Shown piece after piece: positions 46,901 through 57,664 of a stretch of DNA of 64,000 nt. A program made the translations under genes and the position numbers. This DNA is from Cephalopachus bancanus (Eukaryota; Chordata; Mammalia; Primates; Tarsiidae): assembly GCA_027257055.1 (NCBI GenBank), contig JAPVLO010000073.1, positions 62,001-126,000 on the forward strand. Direction: 5' to 3'. Each line of letters starts with the position of its first letter. The stretch's first letter is position 1. Under the pieces are notes generated by a model. That model worked only from the letters and a program-made list of their open reading frames with translations. It was not told where the DNA came from and ran no database searches.

Positions 46901-47185
46901 GTCTATAATACTGAGTGACTTCTCACAGAAACAAAGATCTGAGTATCACATGTTCTCACTCATATAGTGGACCTTGAACATCCAATGTAATACTATAAGA
47001 AAATGACTGACAGTAGTGGGAAACTATGTGGGGGGGGAGGGAGATGGAAGTAACAGTAGTAAATATCTGTCTGGGGATGGGGAGACACCTGGGTGTCTGA
47101 ACGAAGCATATTTGTATACCTAACCCTTAACTGTACCCCACAATATCATAATAAAAAATATTGATTATAAAAAAAAGAACAAGGA

Positions 47186-47234
47186 CACAATATTTTATAA
47201 ATAAATTCCAGGGTTTTGGAGGTCCCTCCTCATA
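47186..47234 (+). mobile_element. mariner transposon, right part
   Basis: ACACAATATTTTATAAATAA is the usual mariner 3' end text, closing with the inverted terminal repeat GGTCCCTCCTCATA at 47221-47234, which pairs with 39401-39414 at 13 of 14 positions. Confidence 0.8.
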
Positions 47235-48556
47235 TTCACAAAATTGTGCACCCATCACCATTATCTAATTCCAGAACACTTTATCACCCAATAAAGAAAC
47301 CTCATGCCTATTTCTAGTCATTCTCCTATCCCCGGACATCCTTAATCTGATTTATGTTTCCCTGGTATTGCTATTTGCAATATTTCATTTAAACAAAATT
47401 ATTCAATATGTGGCCTTTAGTGTCTGGCTTTTTATTTTTTTAATGTACTTTTCAAGGTTCACCCATAATGAGGCCCATATCAATATTTCACTCCTTTCTA
47501 TGGCTAAATATTATTTCATTGCATGGATATACCACTTTTTTTATCTGCTCATCAGTTGATAATTCTTTGGGTTGTTTCACTGCTGACTATATAAACATTC
47601 ATGTACAATTTTTCTGTGTGAACATTTGTTTTTAATTATGTTAAATATATAATCCAGGAGTGGAGTTGTTAGATCATATAGGAATTCTATGATAACATTT
47701 TGGGAAACTGACAAATTATCCAAGATGATCACACCATTTTATATTCCTATCAGCTATAGGTGAGGGTATAAACCTCTTGAGTTTTATACAAGTTTTATAC
47801 AAGCTTGAAAACATTCACTATAAGCTCACCTTCTTTTTATGCCATCCTACTGGGTATGAAATGGTAACTCATTGTTCTTTAAACTTGCATTATTCAATAC
47901 TACTAATAATGTTGAGCATCTTTCCATGTGGTTTTCAGCCATTTGAATATAATTTTTAGAGAAATATTTATTCAAATTATTAACCTATTTTTAATTTAAG
48001 TGGCATCTTTTTGGTTGAGTTGTAAGCATTTTTGAAGATTTATATATCTCTCTCCAAAACATATATATATTTCTTCTTTTATAATCTAGACTTAATATTT
48101 TTAAACCTTTTAGACTTGGCCTAGAGAGAATAACAGTATGATATTGAATAGAAGTCATCAGATCAGATTTTTTTTATATTTAGTAGAAGCTTTTCAGGCT
48201 TTAAACATTAGATATAAAATTAATCTTGAGTTTTCCTCTAGATACCATCCATCAGATTGAGAAATTTCTCTTATCTTCATAGATTACTGAGTTTTTATTT
48301 TAATAAAAGGTGATGAATTTTATTATCTTATCTTCATAGATTGTTCAGGGTTTCTTTTCATAAAAGGGTGAAGAATTTTATCCAAATGTTTTTCTTCATG
48401 TATTAAAATTATCATGTGTCTTTAGTTTTATAGTCTATTAATATGACTATACTACATTGATTAATTTAACTTTGGTGAATCAATCTTGCATTTGTGTAAT
48501 AAATTCCACTTGGTCAGGTTATATAATTTGCTTTGTATATTGCTAGATTACATTTT
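47233..48556 (-). mobile_element. Host L1M of the nest, segment 2, antisense
   Basis: Reversed old L1 from the 3' UTR into ORF2: ATTGTGCACCCATCACCATT, GAATATTATTT-like text near 47505, ATCATATAGGAATTCTATGA, and TTCTTCATGTATTAAAATTA. It stops at about 48556 where a DNA transposon begins and resumes near 57665. Confidence 0.75.
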
Positions 48557-48634
48557 ACAGAACAATTGACCCTTAAACAACATAAAGGTTGGGGTGCTGA
48601 CCCATGTGCAGATGAAATTCCATGTGTAACTTTT
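48557..48634. mobile_element. Tigger-like non-autonomous DNA transposon, part 1
   Basis: The terminal text CAATTGACCCTTAAACAACA, then a GTGCAGATGAAATTCCATG block. This matches one palindromic end of a common mammalian Tigger-type MITE whose exact name I am unsure of. The text continues at 56241 after a duplicated CATGTRTAACTTTT. Confidence 0.6.
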
Positions 48635-48648
48635 TTTTTTATTTTAAA

Positions 48649-51248
48649 TTTTTTTATTTTAAAGATGTGGGGTACAATTCAGGCTTAAGTATACAAATAT
48701 TCATTATGCAGGGAACATTGTTGTGCTTCCCCTCTCCCAGCAGATTCCAACTAATGACAATTTTGCCCCCCTGCCCCCAGCAGTAGTTTCCTATTGTCAA
48801 TACTTTTCTTGTGGTATTATGATAATTTTTCAAGGTCTGCTTATGAGAACATGTGATTTTCAGTTCGTTGTTTCTGTGAAAGATCACTCAGATTTATGGA
48901 CTCTAAGTTCATCCAAGTTGCTGTGAAGTTCACAATATTGTCCTTCATTATGACTGCATGACATTCCATCATGTATATGTACCACATTTTAAAAATCCAG
49001 TCCTTTTTTGATGAACAGTAGGCTTGGGACCAAGTTGTTGCTATTGTAAACAATGCTACAATAGACATGTGTGTGCAAGTATCTTTTTCATAGAGTGATT
49101 TAAATTCCCATGGGTATATTCCCAGTAGAGGAATTGCTGGGTCATATGGAAGGTCAATTTTTAGACCTTTTAGGAATTGCCAATCTGTTTTCCACAGAGG
49201 TTGTACTAGTTTACACTTCCACCAATAGTGTAGAAGTGCTCCCTTTTCCACGAGTCGTCTCTAGTAACTGTTGTTTTTTGAGTTATTGATGATGGTCATC
49301 CTGACTGTAGTATCTCAGTTTTAACTTGCATTTCTTTGATGACTAGTGAAGCTGAGCATTTTTTCATGTGTCTGCTCATATGTCTTCTTTCCAGAACTGT
49401 CTATTCATATCTTTTGTCTACTTTGTAATGGGGCTGTTTGCTTCTTTCTTTTCAGCATGTTTGAGTGCCTTGTAGATCCTAGATGTTAGGCCTTTGTCAG
49501 ACATACAGTAGGCAAATACTTCTTCCCAGTCTGTGGGCTGTCTCCCTGCTCTCTTGATTGCTTCTTTGGTTTGTCAGAAGCTTGTCAGTTTGATGAGGTC
49601 CCACTTTCCATTTGTCTATCTTGTCTTTATGGCATGAACACTTGGGATTTTGTTCAAGAAAATTGGTTGCCAGTTCCAGTTTCCATAAAGGTGTCGCTTG
49701 CATTTTTCAAGGTTCTTATCATTTTAGGATTTATGTTTAGATCTTTGATCCATTTGAAGTTGATTTTTGTGTATGGTGATAGGTGGGGATCTTGTTTTAA
49801 TCTTCTGCATGTGGTCAGCCAGTTTTCCAATTACCATTTACTGAATAGATTCTCTTCTCCCCATTGGTTGGTGGTGGAGGCTTTGTCAAAGATGAGTTGG
49901 TTGAGAAATTGAGGTTTTGCTTCTGGAATCTCAATTCTATTCTATTGATCTATATGCCTGTTCTTGTACCATACCAGGCTGTTTTGATTATTGTAACTTT
50001 ATAATAAGGCTTAAAGTCTATGAGTGTGATATCTCCCACTATGTTTTTTTAGTTTTTTTATTTGTTTGTTTTTTGTTTTTGCTGAGTATTGCTTTGGCTA
50101 TCCTTAGTCATTAATGTTTCCATATGAATTCCTGTATTGTTGTTTACAGGTCTGAGAAGAATGCTACTGGTAACTTAATGTATATTGCATTAAATCCATA
50201 GATTGCCTTGGATAGGATGGACATCTTAACAATATTGATTCCTACAATCCATGGAATTGCACATTTATTTTATACCCTGAGACTTTGTCAAAGTCTTTTA
50301 TCAGTGCAAAAAGGTTTTTGACAGATTCTCTTGGGGTTTCGAGGTATAGAATCATGTCATCTGCAAAGAGGAATAACTTGACTTCCTTTTTTCCCATTTG
50401 GATACCCCTGGTTTCCTTCTCTTGTCTGTTTTCTCTAGCTAGGACTTCCAAACTATGTTGAAAGTGAAGTGAGAGTGGACATCCTTGTCTTGTTCTGGTT
50501 TTCAGGGGAAATGGCTGCAATTTCTGTCTGTCTAGCAGTATGCTGGCTGTGGGTTTCTCATAGAAGGTTCTTACTATTTTGAGGTAAGTTCCATCTATGC
50601 CTAGATGTTTGGAGGTTTTTATCCAGAAGGGGTGCTGGATTTTATCAAAAGCTTTTTCTTCATCTAATGATATAATCATGTGGTTTTTGCTTTTACATCT
50701 GTTGAAGTATTTAATTATGTTTGTGGTCTTATGAATGTTGAAACAGCCCTGCATCCTGGGGATGAAGCCTACTTGGTAATGGTGGACAACTTTTGAGATG
50801 TGTTGTTGGATCCATTTTGCTAGAATTTTCTTGAGAATTTCAGCACGTATGTTCATCAAGGATATTGACTTGTAGTTCTCTTTCTTTGTTGGATCTTTAC
50901 ATGCTATGGGTATCAATATGTTAGCCTCATAAAATGATTTGGGGAATGTTCCATCTTTTTCGATTGCCTAGAATACTTTCAGTAGGATTGGTATCGGTTC
51001 CTCCTTGTATGTTTTGTAGAATTCTGCTGAAAAGCCATCTGATCTAAGAATTTTTTTTGTAGCTAGTTTTCTTATGATATAGTCAGTTTCCTGGATTGTT
51101 ATTGGTCTATTAGGGTCTCTATTTCTTCCTGTTTAACTGGAGAGGTTGTGTGATGTTAAAAAGTCCTCCATTTCCTTTAGGTCAAGTTTATTTCCATACA
51201 AGTGTATATAGTAGTCTCTGGTAATCTTTCTTTTCTTTAACTTGTAAG
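48649..51248 (-). mobile_element. 5'-truncated L1, antisense, in the tail of another L1
   Basis: The 3' end is at left (reversed poly-A and AAAGATGTGGGGTACAATTC). The ORF2 C-terminus and reverse transcriptase are read leftwards, with truncation at 51248. The text TTTTTTTATTTTAAA precedes it at about 48634-48648 and follows it at 51249-51263, where it begins the second L1, as expected if this copy landed in that L1's poly-A end. Confidence 0.85.
48841..50916 (-). pseudogene. L1 ORF2 C-terminal half
   Basis: The minus frame 50242-50916 contains [39 protein letters not shown] and the catalytic [14 protein letters not shown]. Frame 48841-49251 contains [18 protein letters not shown] and AIPLLGIYPWEFKSLY. 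Frames are broken between them. No endonuclease domain because of the 5' truncation. Confidence 0.9.
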
Positions 51249-51479
51249 TTTTTTTATTTTAAAGATGTGGGGTACAATTCAGGGTCAGGTGTACAAATAT
51301 TCACTATGCAGGTACCCCTGTTGATGAGGTATGTCCCCTTTCTCAGGCAGATTCCAACTACTGCCAATCCCAACAACCCAACCCCCACACACAGTTTCCT
51401 GCTACTGTCAATCCTTTTCTTGTAGTACTATGATAGTTGTTCAAGGTCTGTTTATGAATGAGAACATGTGATACTCAGT

Positions 51480-53800
51480 TCTTTGTTTCTATGAAAGATC
51501 ACTCAGTCCATCCAGGTTGCTGTGAAGTTCATGATTTTTTTCTTCTTTATGGCTGTGTAATAATCCATTGTGTATATGAACCACATTTTTTAAATCCAGT
51601 CCTCTTTTGATGGGCAGCATGGTTGGTTCCATATTCTTGCTGTTGTGAACAATGTTGCAATAAACACATGTGTGGAGGTATCTTTTTTATAGAATGATTT
51701 GAGATCTTCTGGGTATATTCTCAGTAAGGGGATTGCAGGGTCATATGGAAGGTCGATTTTTAGAACTTTTAGGACTCTCCATACTGTTTTCCACAGAGGT
51801 TGTACTAGTTTACACTCCCACCAACAGTGTAGAAGTGTTCCCTTTTCACCACATCCTCCACGGCATCTGTTGTTTTTTGAGTTATTGATGATGGCTATCC
51901 TTACTGAAGTTAGATGGTATCTCACTGTAGTTTTAATTTGTATTTCTTTGATGACTAGTGAGGCTGAACATTTTTCATGTATCTGTTGGCTGCTGGTACG
52001 TCTCCTTTGGAGAACTGTCTTTTCATATCTTTTGCCCACTTTGCAATGGGGCTTTGTTTTTTTCTTTTCAGCATGTTTGAGTTCCTTATAGATCCTAGAT
52101 GTTAGGCCTTTGCCAGACATGGAGTTGGCAAATATTTTTTCCCAGTCTGTGGGCTGCCTCCCTGTTCTCTTGATGATTTCTTTGACTTTGCAGAGACTTG
52201 TCATTTTGATGAGGTCCCACTTTCTATCTTATTTCTTATGGCATGGGCACTTGGGGCTTTGATCAGGAACTGGTTGGCAGTTCCAATTTCCATAAGGGTG
52301 TCTCCTGCATTTTCTAAGATTCTTATAGTTTGAGATTTTACATTTAGGTCTCTGATCCATTTAGAGTTGATTTTTGTGTACGGGGATAGGTAGCAGTCTT
52401 GTTTTAATCTTCTTCATATGGTCAGTCAGTTTTCCAGGACCATTTACTGAATACGCTCTCCTCTCCCCAGTGGTTGGTGGTGGAGGGTTTGTCAAAGATG
52501 AGTTGGTTGAGAAGTTGAGGTTTTGCTTCTGGAATCTCAATTCTGTTCCATTGTCTATATTAGCCTGTTCTTGTACCAATACCAGGCTTAAGCTTTGTAA
52601 TAAAGTTTAAGGTCTGGGAGTGTGATACCTCCAGCTTTGTTTTTTGTTTTTGTTTTTTGCTAAGGATTGTTTTGGCTACTTGTGGATGTTTATGTCTCGA
52701 TATGAATTCCTGTATCGTTTCTAGTTCTGAGAAGAATGCTCCTGGTAATTTGATGGGTATTACATTAAATCTGTAGATTGCCTTAGGTAGAATGGATATC
52801 TTAACAATGTTGATTCCTCCGATCCATGAACATGGAATATTTTTCCACTTTTTGTGACATCTTTGATTTCTTTGAGCAGTGTTTTGTAGTTTTCATTGTA
52901 AAGGTCTTTCACATCTCTGGTTAGGAAGATGACAAGGTATTTCATTTTTTTGTGGCTATTGTGAATTGACTTGTGCTGATAATCTTTCATATTTCTTTGG
53001 GGTCAGCTGGGACTTGATCTTTTGCATTTCAGATTGTGTTTATTTGGTCTTTTTCTCTCTTTTTCTTAGTCATTCTAGCTAGGGGTCCATCAATCTTATT
53101 TATTCTTTCATAGAACAAACTTTGTTTCGGTGACTTTTTGCATTTTCTTTTTGTCTTCTTTGTCCCAAATTTGGATTTTTATTTTGGTGATCTGTATTCT
53201 TCTGCTGAAGTTAGGATTTTTGTGGTCTTGCTTTTCCAGATTCCTTAGGTGATTTGTTAGACTGTTAAATTGTGATCTTTCTATTTTCTTCATGTGTGTT
53301 CATAGACATATGAATTCCTCTCTTAGTACTCTTTTCATTGCACCCCAGAGGTTTTGATAAGATGTTCCTACTATGATAATGTTAGAGTCAATATCTTTTT
53401 TCTGTTTACCTAGAAACTGCTTTATGAGAGTTGGTGCTCCAATGTTTGAGGCATATATGTTTAGGATGAATATTTCTTATTGATGCATTAAATCTTTTAT
53501 CATTATGTAGTGACCTTCCATATCTTTTTAAATTTTTGATGGCTTAAAGGATATTTTGTATGATATTAGGATTGCAACTCCTGCTTTCTTTTGTGTTCCA
53601 TTCACCTGAAATCTTGTTTCCTATCCTCTTCCTTTGAATCTATGAGCATCCTTCCTGGTGAGATGAGTCTTCTGGAGAAAATATATTGTTGCCTCATGAT
53701 ATTTTATCCATTTTGTCATTCCATGTCTTTTCAGTTATGTATTTAGTCCATTCGTTCACATTCAAGCCAATTATTGCAATGTGAGAGTTTATACTTGTCA
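51480..53800 (-). pseudogene. L1 ORF2 with reverse transcriptase deletion
   Basis: Endonuclease text is read leftwards from about 53795 (LNVNEW-like start). The frame at 53108-53293 gives RSQFNSLTNHLRNLEKQDHK. At about 53000 the text jumps to [20 protein letters not shown] (frame 52760-52990), so the catalytic part of reverse transcriptase, including FADD, is absent. The C-terminus is good in frame 51590-52204 ([20 protein letters not shown]). This copy could not supply reverse transcriptase. Confidence 0.85.
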
Positions 53801-53899
53801 TGAGTTTGTTGTTGTTGCTGCTGTTTGTTTGTTTGTTTATTGTTTGTTTTCTTTCTTTTGATTTTTGGGTTGGTTCATGTGTGTTTTCAATATTTTTTT

Positions 53900-54790
53900 C
53901 TGCATTCTTACGAAGCGTGTTGTCATGCTTTTTTTTCCTTTCTTCTGTGTTTAATTCTTTCTTAAGTGTTTCTATTAGAGCTGGTCTGGAGGCAGTGTAA
54001 ACTCTTAGGGATTGAATGTCTGGGAATGATTTTAATTCTCCATCACTGATGAAGCATACCTTAGCTGTTTAGGTAATTCTTGATTGAAATTGTTTACCTT
54101 TGAGAACTTTGAAGATTAGGCTACAAGCTGTCCTAACGTAAAATGTTTCTGTCAATAAATCAGCTGGTATTCTAATTGGTCTTCTCTAGTAAGTAGTCTG
54201 ACCTTTCTCTCTTGCTGCCTTTAGGATTTTTTCTTTTATACCTACTTTGTGCAGGCAAATCGCTATGTGTCTGGGAGTTTGTCTTCTCATTTGTTTTCTT
54301 GCAGGGGTTCTCTGAATCTCTTGTGTTTTAATGGTCACATCACTGATGAGATGAGGAAGTTTTCTTGGATAATTTCATGGAATCTTTGTTTCAGAGTGGT
54401 CTCTGTCTCTCTATGTGCCTTAGGGATTCCAATTAATCTTATGCTTGGCCTCTTCATATAATCACTCATCCCTTGTAGGCTTTGTTCCATCTTTTTAGTT
54501 TTTCTATGTTTTTAACAGTTTGGGATAGTTTCATAACTTGGTCCTCAAGCTCTGAAATCATTTCTCCTGCTCTGTTAATTCTGCCTTACATGCTTATCAG
54601 TTTGTTATTTATTTTATTCACTACATTCTTTATTGCTGTTACCTCAGTTATCATCACTTTCATTCTTTCCTCTTGCCTCTTCTCATTTCTATTTATTCTT
54701 TCTATTAATATCTTGATATCTGGGTTTGTGGTTACAGATCAGTCATTCTGGAGGCTCTTCATTGTTTGCTTTCTGAAGTCTATATTCTCA
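53900..54790 (-). pseudogene. L1 ORF1 remnant
   Basis: Reading the minus strand from about 54770 gives coiled-coil text (RINRNEKRQEERMKV, NKINNKLISM) and then decayed RNA-recognition text with several stops. It lies between the 5' UTR and ORF2 of the same L1. The plus frame at 54482-55030 is a shadow. Confidence 0.75.
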
Positions 54791-54883
54791 GTGGTTGACC
54801 TCTCAGGTGTTTGTGTGAGACCCATAGTCTTCCTATTTTTATTTTTCATTTGTTTAGATTTTCCTCTCCCTTTTTTGCCTTCT

Positions 54884-55357
54884 TTAATTCTGTTGTTCAG
54901 GGATTGGGGAGTAGTTTTGCTTTTGTTTGCTCAGTCTCCTATTCTTCCTTATGTAGATCCTCTGACTTTGTTCAATTCTGAAGCTGGACTGTGGGTGGGG
55001 GGCTGTACTTTTTGCAGTTTTGAGATTTAATTCAAGTGGGATCTGTGATTCAGAAACTATCTGCAGACCGTAGTTTCTGCTGACAGGTGTGTGGGAACTC
55101 TGGAACCCACTTTCCACTGCCTTACAATTTGTCCATGCAGTGGGGGTATAGTTTTGCACCCTGAAAACAAAATGAGGAAAGAAAAAATGAAAGAATGAAA
55201 AAAGGAAGGGGGAGGATGAGAAGAGCGTGCTGTGAGAGAAGAAGAAGAGGGAAAACAGACAGGCATACCAACTAACAGATGAAAGGATACACAAACAAAA
55301 ACAGAAAAGAATTTTGAAAAAACATACCAACAATCGTAAAAACACAAAAACTGACAA
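54884..55357 (-). other. 157-codon leader frame in L1 5' UTR
   Basis: An uninterrupted minus-strand frame upstream of ORF1 starting MSVFVFLRLLVCFFKILFCF, with SSVSWYACLFSLFFFSHST in the middle and a polar second half (TNCKAVESGFQSSHT onwards) up to the ORF1 approach. The hydrophobic first half could be a membrane segment. It shares sequence and frame with 40923-41150 of the sense L1. No known family; it may be only translated pyrimidine-rich UTR. Confidence 0.4.
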
Positions 55358-56240
55358 CCCCCCCCATTGATCTGCTCTCTCTCAAAAATATCTTTACACA
55401 AACATGAAGTCTTAAAAAGACAGCATTAAAATAACAGAAACCAAGCAAGTACAAAAATAGAAAGAGAAAAGAGGAAAAAAACGAAAACAAAATACAAGCA
55501 AACAAAAGCAAAATAAAGCAAAACAAACAAACAAAAACTAAACTGGCTCTGAGGGTTGTTCCCAATTCCAACTTCCTTTCAGCTCTGGTTTCTAGCTCCT
55601 CTCCTCTGCTTTCAGTGAAGGCTGATAGAGTAGCTTTCAGCATAGGTCAGTTGCCCCAGAGATTACTGTGGAAGGAGGATGGATCAAATCTGGATGCACC
55701 CAATTTGCTGCTGCTGCTGTCAACCATCCCACTCAGATCTGACATGCTTGTGCCTGTTCCAGCATGGGAGAGGGGCGTCTGTCTCTCCAAGTTTGTTGGA
55801 GCCTGGGCAGGGCATTGCGTATCTCTGCCTGGTCCCAGGACAGAGAAGATGATGCCAGTCTGTGTTTCCTCACTGGTGGCAGGTTTCCTTTCCAGTTTTC
55901 CATGACCTGTCCTCTCCATGGATCCTTGGGATTGTGCCACTCTATTGTCAGAGGTAATGATTTGGGTCGAGCACTAGGTGGCAAGGATCAGCTGGTTTCT
56001 GCTGTCTTTTGTCAGGAGAACCCCGAGAACAGCAAACAATCCAGCTTGGATCTCAGGGTATGGGGGCTTGCAGTCATCTCCGGAGGAGATCCCTGGGGGC
56101 ATAAACCCAAGTCTCCCCTCAGACAGATTTTCACACACCCACTGGCACATGCCCACTCATGCAGAGAATCTTTGTGGACATTCACTTTTGCAGAGACTCT
56201 CACAGTTCCAACTGTTCCATCACCATCTTGCAAAGAATCC

Positions 56241-56423
56241 CATGTATAACTTTTGACTCACTCAAAATTTAACTACTAATAGTTTCTTGTTGACCACATG
56301 CCCTACTGATAATCTAAACAATCAGTTAACACATATTTTGTATATTATATGTATAATATAATGTATTCCTAAAATCAATTAAACTAGACGAAAAAATGTT
56401 TTTAAAAAAATTATGTGGAAGAT
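56241..56423. mobile_element. Tigger-like DNA transposon, part 2
   Basis: CATGTATAACTTTTGACTCA, then TTAACTACTAATAG, GTTAACACATATTTTGTATA and an A-rich block to TTATGTGGAAGAT. It continues the text of 48557-48634 and resumes after the L1 fragment at 57502. Confidence 0.65.
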
Positions 56424-57501
56424 TACCTTAGAAATTGCAGGAGACACCCTTATGGAAATTGGAACTGCCAACTAATTCCTGATCAAAATCCCAAGTGCTC
56501 ATTCCATAAGAGATAAAGTAGACTACTGGGACCCCATCAAACTGAAAAGCTTCTGCAAAACAAAAGAAACCATCAAGATAGTGGAGAGACAGACCACAAA
56601 ATTGGAAAAAATATTTGTCAACTGTATATTGACAAAGGTCTACCATTTAGGATCTACAAGGAACTCAAACATACTGAAAGGGGAAAAAAACAACAACAAT
56701 CAGCCCCATTAAAAAGTGATCAAAAGACATGAATAGACACTTCTCAAAAGAAGATATATGGGCAGCCAACAGACACATGAAAAGTGCTCAGCCTCACTCA
56801 TCATCAGAGAAATGCAAATCAAAACCACATTGAGAAACCACCTCACCCCAGTTAGAATGGCCATCATTAATAAAACAAACAACAACAGATGCTGGCAAGG
56901 ATGCAGGGAAAAAGGAAGGCTTCTACACTGCTGGTGGGAATGCAAACTAGTGCAATCTCTCTGGAAGACAGTGTGGTGATTTCTGAAAGAAGTAGAAATT
57001 GACCTTCCATATGACCCAGCAATCCCTCTATTGGGAATATACCTGAAGGAACTCAAATCATTCTACAAAAAAGATACCAGCATGTGCATGTTTATTGTAG
57101 CACTATTCACACTAGCAAAAACTTGGAGCCAATCGTGCTATCCATCAAATTTGGACTGGATTGAAAAAAATATGGTACATATACAATGACATATTATGCA
57201 GCCATAAAGTAGGGCAAGCATATGGAATTGGCAGCAACTTGGATGTATTTAGAGTCTAGTGATCTATCACAGAAACAGAAAACTGAGTACCACATGTTCA
57301 CACTCATAAGTGAACCTTGAACAGTTATCATAATGCTATAGGAAAGGGATTGGCAGTAGTGGGAAACTGCCAGGAAGGGGAGATCACACCTCATCAACAA
57401 GGGTACCTGCATTATGAACATTTGTATACCTAACCTTGAATTGTACTCCACATCTATAAAATAATTTTTTTTTAAAGTAACTCTGGCTATCAGAACTAGG
57501 A
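56424..57501 (+). mobile_element. 5'-truncated L1, sense, with about 20-bp target duplication
   Basis: The duplication AAAAAAATTATGTGGAAGAT (56404-56423) recurs at 57502-57521 with one change. It carries the ORF2 C-terminus (frame 56758-56979: [20 protein letters not shown]) and a 3' UTR ending ATAAAATAATTTTTTTTTAA near 57475. An extra 25-30 bases (GTAACTCTGGCTATCAGAAC onwards) stand between that end and the final A run. Confidence 0.9.
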
Positions 57502-57660
57502 AAAAAAATTATATGGAAGATAAAAATATATTTACTATCCAGTAAATGGTAGTGGATCATCATAAAAGTCTTCACCCTTATCTTCTTCATGTTGAGTGGA
57601 CAGAGGAGGAGAAAGAAAAGTGGTTGTCCTTGCTGTCTCAGGGATGACAAAGTCTGAAGA
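57502..57660. mobile_element. Tigger-like DNA transposon, part 3
   Basis: ATATTTACTATCCAGTAAAT, then GTGGATCATCATAAAAGTCT, AGAGGAGGAGAAAGAAAAGT and CTTGCTGTCTCAGGGATGAC. This continues the element's internal text. Its far terminal repeat is not recognisable. Confidence 0.65.
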
Positions 57661-57664
57661 AGAT

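Larger units (their letters stand above)
42557..46968 (+). pseudogene. L1 ORF2 (endonuclease, reverse transcriptase), disrupted
   Basis: ORF2p nicks target DNA and reverse-transcribes L1 RNA. ATG at 42557 (MIGMNSHISIISLNVNGLNA). Endonuclease: the catalytic Glu of the QET box is Gln (CLQQTLL), while ITGDFNIPL and YSNIDHIIGH are kept. An Alu at 42736 with its duplication adds 297 nt, which keeps the frame; a second Alu follows at 43666. A stop occurs at 44191. Reverse transcriptase: frame 44647-45453 with [42 protein letters not shown] and the catalytic [12 protein letters not shown] at about 45246. A shift at about 45450 (A run) passes to frame 45450-45713. The C-terminal cysteine-rich segment [18 protein letters not shown] is near 46534. 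Not functional in cis. Confidence 0.93.
39947..47174 (+). mobile_element. Full-length L1 with 11-bp target duplication and two Alus inside
   Basis: AAGAACAAGGA at 39936-39946 recurs at 47175-47185. Between them lies a complete L1 of about 7.2 kb (about 6.65 kb without its two Alus): 5' UTR 39947-41518, ORF1 41519 to about 42479, ORF2 42557 to about 46968, and a 3' UTR with a G-rich run (GTGGGGGGGGAGGGAG) and AATAAA at 47150. It is the best preserved L1 here and is probably of recent, lineage-specific origin. Both ORFs carry disabling changes. It lies inside a mariner, which lies inside an older L1. Confidence 0.95.
51249..56240 (-). mobile_element. Near full-length L1, antisense, reverse transcriptase core deleted
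   Basis: The outer duplication CATGTGTAACTTTT (48621-48634) / CATGTATAACTTTT (56241-56254) encloses this L1 together with the smaller L1 in its tail. It includes ORF2 (51480-53800), ORF1 (about 53900-54790) and a 5' UTR to 56240, whose first bases in sense are GGATTCTTTGCAAGATGGTG with a YY1-like AAGATGG. ORF2 lacks a block at about 53000. Confidence 0.88.

Noticed and set aside
55764..56249. 161-codon plus-strand open frame
   Set aside because: Antisense to the GC-richer 5' UTR of the L1 at 51.2-56.2 kb, where few stops are expected by chance.
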